Shown: positions 26,398 to 35,056 of the stretch, one piece after another | How positions within the stretch are numbered: the first letter of the stretch is position 1 | How the letters are laid out: every line of letters starts with the position of its first letter | From: Porphyromonadaceae bacterium | GTDB lineage: Bacteria; Bacteroidota; Bacteroidia; Bacteroidales; Porphyromonadaceae | Assembly (NCBI GenBank): GCA_030528555.1 | Contig: JAUMYQ010000005.1 | Span: forward strand, 39,783 to 103,782 | Length of the DNA: 64,000 nucleotides | Direction of reading: 5' to 3' | Program-made: the position numbers and the translations under genes | Notes under the pieces: model-generated | The model's database searches: none | What the model was told of the DNA's origin: nothing | Seen by the model: the letters and a program-made list of their open reading frames with translations, nothing else

Positions 26398-27176
26398 TTG
26401 TTTTCTTTTTTCTTGAGGAGCGTTCGTCCGATAGGATTGTATATCCATGCAGCAGATGCGTATCGCTGCTCCTGTATACGCAAGATATATTCAAGGTCTA
26501 GGTTCTCTTCATCAAGTTGTATTAGTTCACCATGTCTTTCCTTGAGAGTTTGGATGATGAGAGATCGAAAGCTTTCCATCCCCTCTATACGAGGTAAGTG
26601 AGGTTTTAGGTTGCAGACGGACGAGCGTACAGAGGCAACTCTAGAGCGTACCGATATGTTGGGATCAACCCGTAGTACGCGCTCTAGCTCATTAAGGTCT
26701 GCATCGAAGAGAATGCAAAGGTGATAGAGCATACGCCCCGAGCGTGTTGCCTCCGCCGAACCAGCTACCTTGAAGCCATTTATTCGAAGGTCGCCTCGAG
26801 GCGATACCTCGAGCTCTACACCCTCGGACTTTATTGCTTGAAGAATGGGTAGAGGGAAGCTCCTGAGGTCAAACCCTCGGCCTGAGAGTTCGTTTTTGAT
26901 GCTACTAAAATTGAGGTTGCCATGGTCATGATAGACTGTTCCTCCTCCCGAGATGCGTCTGAGGGTTGGGATGCCATGCTTGGAGAGATACAGCATATCG
27001 GTCTCCGCTTCGGCTGCCTGGTAGCGCCCCATGAAGACGGAGGGCCGATTGTTCCAAAGAAAATAAATCTGATCCAAGTCTCGGCGTTGGGTGTAGAGGT
27101 AGTCTTCTAGGGCGATATTGAAAAATGGATCGTCCGTTTTGCTTATATAGTAGTATGCTTTTGAGTTTGTCGTCAT
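26394..27176 (-). CDS. lplA: Lipoate--protein ligase A
   Basis: A 260-residue ligase that activates lipoate with ATP and attaches it to lipoyl domains. Recognisable motifs are PFFNIALEDYL (about 15-25), LWNNRPSVFMGRYQ, the lipoate-binding loop RRISGGGTVYHDHGNLNFS and the lysine segment RINGFKVAGSAEATRSGRMLY (split here). The C-terminal accessory region is about 190-260. A TTG-started extension to 27194 is possible, but the ATG at 27176 fits the family. It starts a three-gene coupled operon. Confidence 0.93.
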   Translation of the reverse strand: MTTNSKAYYYISKTDDPFFNIALEDYLYTQRRDLDQIYFLWNNRPSVFMGRYQAAEAETDMLYLSKHGIPTLRRISGGGTVYHDHGNLNFSSIKNELSGRGFDLRSFPLPILQAIKSEGVELEVSPRGDLRINGFKVAGSAEATRSGRMLYHLCILFDADLNELERVLRVDPNISVRSRVASVRSSVCNLKPHLPRIEGMESFRSLIIQTLKERHGELIQLDEENLDLEYILRIQEQRYASAAWIYNPIGRTLLKKKENK

Positions 27177-27181
27177 GGGTG

Positions 27182-27189
27182 CAAACTTA
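27182..27189 (-). promoter_or_regulatory. -7 box immediately before lplA
   Basis: TAAGTTTG lies only 5 nt before the ATG, so transcription would start at or next to the start codon. No -33 TTG is seen at the usual distance. It is either a leaderless promoter or a chance match. Confidence 0.4.
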
Positions 27190-27573
27190 CTCAAAAAGAC
27201 ATTGTCTCTTTTGAGTATCTAGCCTTGCTTTAGGGCAGTTGCATTAAAATCTTGTTGCCCTCCTATCGACTTGCTTGCTATCGTCTGTTGTCCTACCAGA
27301 TCCTTCTAGTTGCTAACTGTGATGGTTCTTCATGAATAAAGGCTGCTTTGGTATAAACTTAGCACTTACTACTTTCAACAAAGTCTTGATTTCTAGAGGA
27401 AACAAAGACTTTGGGATATTTCCAGTTTTCAGCGAAGAGGGCTCAAAAGAAAAATGATGGGACTAAGGCTTAACTAGATTAGGCCACAGTCCCATTGTTA
27501 GAGTTTCCTCGAGAGGAGACGCTTAAAGTTTTACGGAGATTTTGTTCCTTTTATTATGTGCTTTGTCTTATGT
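27190..27573. other. Spacer between the ABC transporter and lplA
   Basis: No gene is evident. It holds the terminator at 27457-27495 and a second imperfect hairpin near 27379-27416 (CAAAGTCTTGATTT with AAACAAAGACTTTG). Nothing else is recognisable. Confidence 0.6.
27457..27495 (-). terminator. Rho-independent terminator of the ABC transporter operon
   Basis: On the minus strand ATGGGACT pairs with AGTCCCAT, extended by G-U and three GC pairs after one mismatch, and is followed by CATTTTTCTTTT. It lies about 80 nt after the permease stop. Confidence 0.75.
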
Positions 27574-28893
27574 CTACTTGTAGCGTAGCCACTGCCACAT
27601 CTCTTTTAGGCTTGGTTTCTTACCGTACATAAGGATGCCTACACGATAGATCTTTCCTCCGAGAAGGGTGAGCCCTACAAATGAGAGGTACAGGATGAAG
27701 AGGCTTAGAAGCTCCTGCCAGATAGGTACGCCATAGGGTAGGCGTGCCATCATCACGATAGGAGAGGTAAAGGGGATGAACGATGCCCAAAGGGCAAGGC
27801 TACCCTCAGGATTGTTCATGCATGCTAAACCTATGTAGGAGGAGAGTATCATCAAGATGGTCACCGGCATTACCACTTGGTTACTGTCCTCTTCGTTAGA
27901 TACAGCCGAACCAAAGGCAGCAAGAAGAGCGGCATAGAGTAGGTAGCCTCCGATGAAGAATGCGATAAATAGGAGCGCTAGTTCTATGAAATTGATGCTC
28001 TCCAGAGAGGAAAAGAGGTTGGCAACCCATTCCATATCGCTCGGAGACATACGTCCCGTGGTTTGCATCTGAGCGACCGCCTCTTCCGAGTAGAGGTCAT
28101 CGAAGAAAAAGAGCTGTGCTCCAAACATGATGGCAGAGCCGAGGATGATCCAAAAGAATATCTGTGTTAGCCCCACTAACCCGATGCCAATGATCTTGCC
28201 CATCATAAGTTCAAAAGGACGCACGCATGAGACCATCACCTCCATGATGCGACTTTTCTTCTCTTCCATAACACCTTGCAAGACCATCATGCCGTAGATC
28301 ATGATGAACATGTAGATGACAAAGTTGAGTACCATACCGATACCATTAGCGATGTTGCTCGATGAGGCAGTCTCCGCCCCAGTCTCGCTCCATTTATAGG
28401 TTGCAACTGAGATATTGACCTTACTTGAGCGTATGATCTCTCTCAATGTAGGGATGTTGTAGGAGTCGATTTTTTGCTCTGAGAGGTGCGTAGATAGTTG
28501 TCTATTGATGTACTCCTCTACCGCTGAGGGTAGGGTTTTGAAGGAAAATAGACTAATAGCGTTGGGATCTTCCAAGAGATCTTGTCGTATTTCCAAAACA
28601 GCCGTTATCTCTTGCTCCTTCCCTGCTCCTCGATAGTGAGAGAGTGGAGCATCGGATGGGACGAAAGTGTACTGCTCACTGTCTTCGAATAGCTTCGTGT
28701 ATTGTCCTGTACGGTCTATGACAGCGATGACCTCCCTGCTATTTCCCTGCATCGTCATTAGTAGGGTCGGGACAATAACAGTTAGAGCCATTAAGAATGG
28801 CATTAGTAGGGTGAGGATAAGGAAGCTCTTCTTTAGCACTCGTGTGGTGTATTCTCGTCGGATGACGAGCCATATCTTATTTAGACTAGCCAT
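27574..28893 (-). CDS. ABC transporter permease (NatB/YhaP-type)
   Basis: A 439-residue membrane protein with one N-terminal helix (SFLILTLLMPFLMALTVIVP), a soluble extracytoplasmic region of about 130 residues (about 45-170), and five to six helices in the C-terminal half. This is the ABC-2 permease layout of Na+ or drug exporters such as NatB. The segment VLQGVMEEKKSRIMEVMVSC (about 205-225) is the conserved cytoplasmic motif. The ATG at 28893 overlaps the upstream ATPase gene by 8 bp; the longer frame to 28962 would run inside that gene. Substrate is unknown. Confidence 0.9.
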   Translation of the reverse strand: MASLNKIWLVIRREYTTRVLKKSFLILTLLMPFLMALTVIVPTLLMTMQGNSREVIAVIDRTGQYTKLFEDSEQYTFVPSDAPLSHYRGAGKEQEITAVLEIRQDLLEDPNAISLFSFKTLPSAVEEYINRQLSTHLSEQKIDSYNIPTLREIIRSSKVNISVATYKWSETGAETASSSNIANGIGMVLNFVIYMFIMIYGMMVLQGVMEEKKSRIMEVMVSCVRPFELMMGKIIGIGLVGLTQIFFWIILGSAIMFGAQLFFFDDLYSEEAVAQMQTTGRMSPSDMEWVANLFSSLESINFIELALLFIAFFIGGYLLYAALLAAFGSAVSNEEDSNQVVMPVTILMILSSYIGLACMNNPEGSLALWASFIPFTSPIVMMARLPYGVPIWQELLSLFILYLSFVGLTLLGGKIYRVGILMYGKKPSLKEMWQWLRYK

Positions 28894-29797
28894 GATGCTG
28901 GATGGTTTGGATGAATATCTCGTGCATACTGGGGATCTCTTGCTCCGAGGTGATGAGGTCAAGGTCTCTGGGGAGTGATGCGATGAGATTTAGATTGGTC
29001 ATCTCCTTGCTGCGACATAGGCGATAGGTATAGCCACTATTAGTTTGCTTACCTCTCTCTACAAGTGGTAGGGTAGCGCATTCGCTTTCACTGAGAGGTC
29101 GGTTGAGGGTAAGGCGTACGTAGGGGGTGGCATGTTGTTGGCGGATGTTAGCTACAGAGCCGCTGAGGACGACCTTGGAGCGGTTGATGAGAGCGATATC
29201 ATCGCAAACCTCCTCGACACTCTGCATATTGTGTGTGGAGAAGATGATAGTCTTACCTTGGTCACGCAGGGTTAGGATCTCACGCTTGAGTAGATCCGCA
29301 TTTACAGGGTCGAAGCCGCTAAACGGTTCGTCAAAGATGAGCAACTCAGGCTCGTGTAGCACGGTACAGACGAATTGGATTTTTTGCTGCATTCCCTTGG
29401 AGAGTTCCTCTACACGTTTGTTCCACCAAGGCATAATATCTAGTCTGTCGAACCATTTCTCAAGCCGCTGCTTTGCTTCCTTGCGACTCAGACCATGTAG
29501 CTCTGCTAGGTAAAGGGCGTGATCTCCTACCTTCATCTTGCGGTATAAGCCTCGCTCCTCGGGTAGATAACCGATACGTTGTACATCGCTTGACTTGAGT
29601 GGACGGCCATCGAAGAGGATCTGACCAGAATCTGGGGCAGTAATGCGGTTGATGATACGTATGAGAGAGGTCTTGCCAGCACCATTAGGGCCAAGCAACC
29701 CAAAGACCTTGCCTCGCTTGATGCTGAGACATACATTGTCTAGTGCCGTATGAGCGGCATAGCGTTTGTATACATTTCGTGCCTCTATGAACGCCAT
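28886..29797 (-). CDS. ABC transporter ATP-binding protein (NatA-type)
   Basis: A 303-residue ATPase that powers the permease encoded next. Walker A is GPNGAGKT (36-43), Q-loop RIGYLPEERGLY (about 72-83), signature LSKGMQQKIQF, Walker B ELLIFDEPFSGFD and the H-loop IIFSTHNMQSVEE. The C-terminal 80 residues are the extra domain usual for NatA/YhaQ-type exporters. It follows the HsdR-N protein by 30 nt and overlaps the permease by 8 bp. Confidence 0.93.
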   Translation of the reverse strand: MAFIEARNVYKRYAAHTALDNVCLSIKRGKVFGLLGPNGAGKTSLIRIINRITAPDSGQILFDGRPLKSSDVQRIGYLPEERGLYRKMKVGDHALYLAELHGLSRKEAKQRLEKWFDRLDIMPWWNKRVEELSKGMQQKIQFVCTVLHEPELLIFDEPFSGFDPVNADLLKREILTLRDQGKTIIFSTHNMQSVEEVCDDIALINRSKVVLSGSVANIRQQHATPYVRLTLNRPLSESECATLPLVERGKQTNSGYTYRLCRSKEMTNLNLIASLPRDLDLITSEQEIPSMHEIFIQTIQHHG

Positions 29798-29827
29798 ATT
29801 ATGTGAATTGTGTTGATTTTGTGTATG

Positions 29828-30445
29828 TTAAATGTTTTTAATCGTTTCGTAAAGAGGGATATATCTTAGCACTTCGTAGGCCATTGTCTCGTAGTCTATA
29901 TGATAGACTTGATGCTCCAGGCCGTTACTGATGACAATATACCTAGCATGTGTGGCGTAATTGTAACGTAGAGCTTGCTCTAGGACTTTGGGTGAGAGAG
30001 GGATGTGTGGAGCTTTATACTCTAAGATCATCGCCATGCGTCCATGATTTCTACCCTCCTGTTTGCGATTGTAGACTACGCTGTCTATACGTTTATCCAC
30101 GGTGTCGAGTTTCAGCGATACCTCGTTCATCATCAGTTGGATTGGATATCCGAGGTCTCGAATCAAGTGCGCTGTGAAGTGCTGTCGTACCCACTCCTCA
30201 GGTGTGAGTGATAACCATAACTGTCTGAGATCGTCGTAGACGAGAGGTGCCTCATTGAGGAAGGTGATTTTGAGTTTGTAGGAGGTGGGGCTATTGGTTT
30301 TAGGGGGATGAGAGTTTAAGAGTTTGCGTTGGATGCTGGAGTTACCTTCTTCCTCGCAATAGTTTGTCCCAAGGATGTCCCGAAGAGGTATGGGACAAAT
30401 CTCACAGGCTGGGAGGTTGAGGCGAGGATAGTTGGCTTTTCTCAT
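29828..30445 (-). CDS. Type I restriction HsdR N-terminal domain protein (stand-alone)
   Basis: A 205-residue protein matching the stand-alone HsdR_N family: SLTPEEWVRQHFTAHLIRDLGYP, then DKRIDSVVYN and MAMILEYKAPHIPLS, giving the nuclease-like D ... E-x-K pattern, then QALRYNYATHARYIVISNGLEH. Such proteins occur throughout Bacteroidetes outside restriction systems, and their role is unknown. Here about 45 additional residues with four Cys (CEICPIPLRD and NYCEEEGN region) separate the usual LNLP start from the domain. It is the first gene of an apparent operon with the ABC exporter and is divergent from holA. Confidence 0.8.
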   Translation of the reverse strand: MRKANYPRLNLPACEICPIPLRDILGTNYCEEEGNSSIQRKLLNSHPPKTNSPTSYKLKITFLNEAPLVYDDLRQLWLSLTPEEWVRQHFTAHLIRDLGYPIQLMMNEVSLKLDTVDKRIDSVVYNRKQEGRNHGRMAMILEYKAPHIPLSPKVLEQALRYNYATHARYIVISNGLEHQVYHIDYETMAYEVLRYIPLYETIKNI

Positions 30446-30447
30446 AT

Positions 30448-30455
30448 TATCTTTG
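30448..30455 (+). promoter_or_regulatory. -7 box for holA
   Basis: TATCTTTG fits TAnnTTTG and lies 42 nt before the holA start in a 52-nt divergent spacer. A correctly spaced TTG is missing. Confidence 0.4.
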
Positions 30456-30497
30456 TCTCATGATGTTGCTAACGAAGGTACTAATTTATTCAATAAT

Positions 30498-31505
30498 ATG
30501 GCGGTGACATACGATGATGTAGTAGGCTCTGTTAAGCGTGGGATGCTGCGACGTGTATACCTGCTCATGGGAGACGAGCCGCTCTTTATTGATAAACTGG
30601 TAGACCTTTTCGTTATGAATGTTGTCCCAGTAGAAGAGCAGTCTCTGAATCAAATAGTGCTCTATGGTCTGGATGTGGATGCTAAGACTATAGTTACTGA
30701 GGCTATGCGCTTCCCGATGATGGGCAAGCGTCTCTTAGTACTTGTGCGAGAGGCACATCTCGTTAAAGATCTCGATAAGATAGAGCCCTACCTCTCAAGC
30801 CTCCCTGAGAGTACGGTATTGGTGCTATGTTACAAAAGGAAAGTGGATAAGCGTAAAGCTCTCTACAAAACTGTCGAGGTCGTGGGGATGGTTTATGAGA
30901 GCCAGCGTATCTATGATAGTAAGGTGCCGGACTTTATTGTTAAGTCTTTCTCTGCCGAGAAACTTAGTATCGACCTTCGTACTGCCTACCTTATGGCAGA
31001 GTATACGGGCAATGACCTGGAAAAGATACTTTTGGAGATAAAGAAGATGGCCATTGCCTTAGGGGATAGTACTCGAGTGGTAACAGCCGAGGCGATAGAG
31101 AAGTATATAGGTATCAGTAAGGAATACAATAACTTTGAACTGCTACGGGCATTGATTGAGCGTGATGCTACTCGAGCTCAGCGTATAGCCCATTATTTTG
31201 CTGCTAACGAAAAGGCCTATCCTATACAAATGACTTTATCGCTTCTTTATAACTATTTTTCTTCTCTCATGGCAGTCTATTATTTGTCAGGGAGCGATGA
31301 GCGTGCACTTGCCGAGACGCTTAAGGTTAGCACTTATCAGATCAAAGACTACGTTCTTGGAGCAAAAAATTATTCTTCAGCAGCTACCTACAGTATTATT
31401 CGGCAGATACGCCTTGCTGATGCTGCTTCCAAAGGTGTAGACTCTTCTGTCTCGGATGGAGAAATTTTGAGAGAGCTATTGAATTTCATCCTTATCAGCC
31501 GTTAG
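30498..31505 (+). CDS. holA: DNA polymerase III subunit delta
   Basis: A 335-residue clamp-loader subunit that opens the beta clamp. The N-terminal AAA+-like fold has RRVYLLMGDEPLFIDKLVDLF (split; about 14-34), where the nucleotide-binding loop is degenerate as expected for delta; LVLVREAHLVKDLDKIEPYL and ILEIKKMAIALG follow, and the C-terminal helical collar has EYNNFELLRALIERD. A longer frame from 30432 is less likely because the ATG at 30498 starts right at the conserved region. Convergent with the methyltransferase gene at 31699; the 193-bp spacer shows only weak hairpins. Confidence 0.9.
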   Translation: MAVTYDDVVGSVKRGMLRRVYLLMGDEPLFIDKLVDLFVMNVVPVEEQSLNQIVLYGLDVDAKTIVTEAMRFPMMGKRLLVLVREAHLVKDLDKIEPYLSSLPESTVLVLCYKRKVDKRKALYKTVEVVGMVYESQRIYDSKVPDFIVKSFSAEKLSIDLRTAYLMAEYTGNDLEKILLEIKKMAIALGDSTRVVTAEAIEKYIGISKEYNNFELLRALIERDATRAQRIAHYFAANEKAYPIQMTLSLLYNYFSSLMAVYYLSGSDERALAETLKVSTYQIKDYVLGAKNYSSAATYSIIRQIRLADAASKGVDSSVSDGEILRELLNFILISR

Positions 31506-31698
31506 ATCTAGAAAAAGATGGTGTACGTATTTTGCCCCCTTTTTATTGAGATGAGTGAAAGATAGCTATCAGAAGTGAGCGATAGGAAAATAGAGTAGAA
31601 GATACTCCGTTTCTTCTGAGATAGTAACCCTTTTGGAGCATGGAGAGTAGAGAAAACATCTCTATCCATTTTGCTTTGTTGGGAGTATCAAAACTCTC

Positions 31699-32433
31699 CT
31701 ATAACAGGAAGGGAGCTGTAAGATGGAGGTATTCGTTCGTATAGCTACCATCATTTTTTCGCAGAGTTAGGGTACTTCGGTTTGTCGGGTGATATGATTC
31801 TGAGGTGAGGAGTGGTTTCCAGCCTGAGAGGAGCCTGAGAGGTCTTCCAGGCAAGGAGTAGACAATAACGTATCGAGAGAGCCTCAGGAGAGCCTCTGTG
31901 GCATAGAGCCGTAGGTCTTGCTCTCGGTTTAGTGGCGTTATGAGCAGAAATTCTCCCTCAGGCTCAAGTAGCTGAGATGCTTTGTGCATTAGTCGCGTGA
32001 GTGTTAGGCCTCTTTTCTGTTCTCGTCTTGCTTGTTCACGCTCATAGTTCAGGCAACTCACCCCCTCGGCCTCGAAGTAAGGTGGATTACTTACTATGAG
32101 GTCGAACCGTTCCTCTGGTGTATAGACGAGGACATCTCCTAGAATAAGCTCCGTACATCCGTTCCATGGGGAGTTTTTCTGGTTGAACACAGCATCTATC
32201 TTAAGGCTCTCTGCTATGTCAATGCCTATCCCCCAAGCAGGAGAGAGCTCCTGCATCAGCATAAATAAGATGATTCCAGTTCCAGTGCCAATATCCAGTA
32301 TTCGGCTAGGAGATAAGGGTAGAGAAGCCGCCCAGCTGCCCAGAACTATGGCGTCTGTACCGACTTTCATGGCCGTATTACCCTGCTTCAGGCTAAATTG
32401 CTTTAGTCTGAAATCAAATAATGACAAAGACAT
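31699..32433 (-). CDS. tRNA1(Val) (adenine-N6)-methyltransferase TrmN6/YfiC-like
   Basis: A 244-residue class I methyltransferase. It has FSLKQGNTAMKVGTDAIVLG (the family's FxxxQ..aMKVgTD), SAM-binding RILDIGTGTGIILFML and the catalytic NPPY (FDLIVSNPPYFEAEG), the mark of exocyclic amino N-methylation. In E. coli the target is A37 of tRNA1-Val. The ATG at 32433 overlaps the end of the upstream gene by 31 bp; a longer frame to 32499 lies wholly within that gene. Last gene of the long minus-strand run that begins near moxR. Confidence 0.88.
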   Translation of the reverse strand: MSLSLFDFRLKQFSLKQGNTAMKVGTDAIVLGSWAASLPLSPSRILDIGTGTGIILFMLMQELSPAWGIGIDIAESLKIDAVFNQKNSPWNGCTELILGDVLVYTPEERFDLIVSNPPYFEAEGVSCLNYEREQARREQKRGLTLTRLMHKASQLLEPEGEFLLITPLNREQDLRLYATEALLRLSRYVIVYSLPGRPLRLLSGWKPLLTSESYHPTNRSTLTLRKNDGSYTNEYLHLTAPFLL

Positions 32434-33860
32434 GAGTTGGGGAATAGACTCTCGCTTTCGATAAGGCGACGTACTCGTTCTGGTTGCCTGATGCGCCATT
32501 CGCTAGGCAGAAGGCTATTGCATCTATTGCTGAGGTGTTTGACAAAACCAAGAGGGATACTCTTGTGAGTAAGTAGTTTGATACCTTGAGTGAGGTTATT
32601 GGGTAAGATTATAGGCTCTTTGGCTAAGAAAGTTATTGCTTCAGGATAACTGAGTTCTATACGTTCGAAAGCATTCTGAGAGAGAATTTGACTGTAAGCT
32701 AATGCTGGATGAGGAGTGGGGCTCTTGCCTTTTGTCGTTGCTATAGGTACTCCGTAGGACAGGGTGCGTATCTTGTGGCGTGTGAGTTGCTCAAGCATTG
32801 GAATAAACTCAGAGGGATAAGTATAGATAGTTTCTCGGTCTGCGAACCACTGCCATTTCTTGCTTTGGGGTTGTAACCAACTTTCGAGCTCTCTTATTGG
32901 GAGTGAGAGGCTACTCTTGCTCTGTTTATTAGTAGAACGGATGTTTCGGGATGAAGGCCTCCTCTCTCCACTTTTGCGTATAACAGCCATGAATAGTCCT
33001 TCGCCACGAGTGCGGTGAGGCATCATTCGGTAACAAGGATAGGGACTGAGGGGCGATTGTAGTACCCCTTCTATATTGATGTCAAGATCTATAGCTTTAC
33101 CTTCCAGTTCTTCGGTTATATATTGCACGATGTCTTCATTTTCTTCTCGATTGAAGGTACAGGTACTGTAGACGAGTAGTCCTCCAGGAGTTAGGCTCGG
33201 CCATACGCTGGCCAGGATACTTCGCTGGCGTGTGGCACACTCTATTGGACTATTCGTATTCCATTCTTTGCGTGTTTCGAGATCCTTACGAAACATCCCT
33301 TCGCCAGAGCAGGGGGCATCTACAAGTATTAGATCAAATGCATCTTTTAATTTCCCCCATTTATCAGGGTAGGCAGAGGTAATGATACTCATAGGGTCGC
33401 CCCACTTCTGCAGATTCTCCATAAGGATATTGGCCCTATGCCCAATGACTTCATTAGAGATTAGTAGGCTACCCTCGGAGAGCATATCTAACAAGAGGGT
33501 GCTTTTGCCTCCTGGTGCGGCACAGAGATCCAGAGCAGTGATAGGCTCCTCGCTGGGTAGAAGCTTTTGTATTTGATAAAGGAGCATTGATGAAGCTTCC
33601 TGTACATAGTAGTAGCCTGAGTGAAAGAGAGGATCACCAGTGAAGTTGGGCCGTTTGGGTAGATAGTAGCCCCAGGTACACCAAGGGACGCTCTGAAGAT
33701 CTAGCTCCTTGTCATTCAGAAAGAAGTGTTTGCTTGGATTCAAGCGAATAGATACGGGCGACTCTGTGTTAAGGGCAGCTATTAATCTAGTTGCTTCATT
33801 GGAGCCAAGGAGCTCTGTCATATTGGAGACAAAGCTCGAGTGAAGAGGGTATAGAGACAT
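32403..33860 (-). CDS. RNA cytosine-C5 methyltransferase (RsmF/NSUN family)
   Basis: A 485-residue methyltransferase. It carries LDLCAAPGGKSTLLLD (SAM motif I), VDAPCSGEGMFRKD (first catalytic Cys) and YSTCTFNREENE (second Cys), plus SPVSIRLNPSK near the start. The C-terminal 130 residues form a PUA-like RNA-binding region, as in RsmF, which modifies 16S rRNA C1407 in E. coli. Target here is inferred from architecture only. The ATG at 33860 is chosen because the family begins close before 'LLG-EA--LI-AL'; a frame to 33911 would overlap the permease gene. Confidence 0.88.
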   Translation of the reverse strand: MSLYPLHSSFVSNMTELLGSNEATRLIAALNTESPVSIRLNPSKHFFLNDKELDLQSVPWCTWGYYLPKRPNFTGDPLFHSGYYYVQEASSMLLYQIQKLLPSEEPITALDLCAAPGGKSTLLLDMLSEGSLLISNEVIGHRANILMENLQKWGDPMSIITSAYPDKWGKLKDAFDLILVDAPCSGEGMFRKDLETRKEWNTNSPIECATRQRSILASVWPSLTPGGLLVYSTCTFNREENEDIVQYITEELEGKAIDLDINIEGVLQSPLSPYPCYRMMPHRTRGEGLFMAVIRKSGERRPSSRNIRSTNKQSKSSLSLPIRELESWLQPQSKKWQWFADRETIYTYPSEFIPMLEQLTRHKIRTLSYGVPIATTKGKSPTPHPALAYSQILSQNAFERIELSYPEAITFLAKEPIILPNNLTQGIKLLTHKSIPLGFVKHLSNRCNSLLPSEWRIRQPERVRRLIESESLFPNSCLCHYLISD

Positions 33861-33885
33861 GGCAAGGGAAAGGCTACAAAGGGAG

Positions 33886-35025
33886 TTATTTCTTCTTTTG
33901 GGTATGTTCACTCATCTTTTTGTCGATAAGGTTGATGTATTCCTCATCATGCAGGATGTAGCGCATGTAGAACGAATAGATAGACATCGTCAGGGGCAGG
34001 GCTATGAGCATACCGAAAAAGCCCAGTAGATAACCCCAAACAGCTAAGGCTAGAAGGATAAGAGAGGGACGCATTCCCATATTTTGTCCCATGATTCGAG
34101 GAACGAGCAGCGTATCCTGGACTACTTGTATGACCATCAGAACTCCGTAAGTAAGTAAGAGACATAGGAAGATACTTTGCCCTGTTTGTGCTGCCATTAG
34201 TACAGCCATTAGTCCTAGGGGGAGTATCCCAAGGGCTTGCATGTAAGGGATGAGGTTGAGTAGTCCGATGAAGATAGCCATAGCTGTAGCCATTGGCAAT
34301 CCAATGATGTTGAAGCCAATACCTAAAAGAACCGATACGCTTAGGGCAATGAGTGCTTGTCCTCGGAAATAATTGTTCATGTAGAAATCTATCTCCTGTA
34401 GCATAGATCTTGTGGGACTTTGTAGAGAGTTAGGCATCATACGGATAAGCCCCCTTACTAGCCCTTCGAAGTCTAGCATGATGAAGATGAAATAGACGAT
34501 GCCCATGGCAAAGATTACTCCCCAAGAGAAGACGGATAGGGTACTACTGATGATATTGTTTATCTGCCCCCAAATAGTTTTCATGCCGTCTGTTATACTC
34601 TCTATCGACAGGTGTGAGCTGATATCTTGTAGATCAATATTGCGTTGTAATGTTTGTAGATATCTTTCTGGGACAATTAAGTTAATGATGCTCTGTCCTT
34701 GACTGTATTGGGACAGAGCCTGAAGAGTTTTCTGTACCTCCTCATTGATTGAGGGGATGAGATACAAAAAAGCGAGAGTGATGCTCGAAGCTAATAGGAT
34801 GAATACCAAGAGGACTGCGAGACTTCGACTACGTAGGCGCATCGTATACTGAAAGAAACGTACAAGAGGCATCATGACATAGGCGAAGATTCCAGCAAGT
34901 AGGAATGGTAACAGGACTTCCCATATCATTGAGATGGAGAAGACTATGGACCCTATGATGGTAATGACAAACAGTATGCGCATACTCCTGTCTAGGGTGA
35001 AAGGTTTGCGTACAAATTGATCCAT
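33886..35025 (-). CDS. AI-2E family transporter (YdiK/PerM-like)
   Basis: A 379-residue membrane protein with about eight transmembrane segments in the arrangement of the UPF0118 family: three N-terminal helices, an extracytoplasmic region (about 110-160), LDFEGLVRGLIRMMP, the conserved helices with YFRGQALIALSVSVLLGIGF (about 212-231), and a C-terminal helix pair. Family members have been proposed as autoinducer-2 exporters or Na+/H+ antiporters; substrate is unknown here. 31 nt after the PAP2 gene and 25 nt before the NSUN-like gene. Confidence 0.88.
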   Translation of the reverse strand: MDQFVRKPFTLDRSMRILFVITIIGSIVFSISMIWEVLLPFLLAGIFAYVMMPLVRFFQYTMRLRSRSLAVLLVFILLASSITLAFLYLIPSINEEVQKTLQALSQYSQGQSIINLIVPERYLQTLQRNIDLQDISSHLSIESITDGMKTIWGQINNIISSTLSVFSWGVIFAMGIVYFIFIMLDFEGLVRGLIRMMPNSLQSPTRSMLQEIDFYMNNYFRGQALIALSVSVLLGIGFNIIGLPMATAMAIFIGLLNLIPYMQALGILPLGLMAVLMAAQTGQSIFLCLLLTYGVLMVIQVVQDTLLVPRIMGQNMGMRPSLILLALAVWGYLLGFFGMLIALPLTMSIYSFYMRYILHDEEYINLIDKKMSEHTQKKK

Positions 35026-35056
35026 GATCAGAGGCTTTGTTTGTTGAAGTTTTTGT

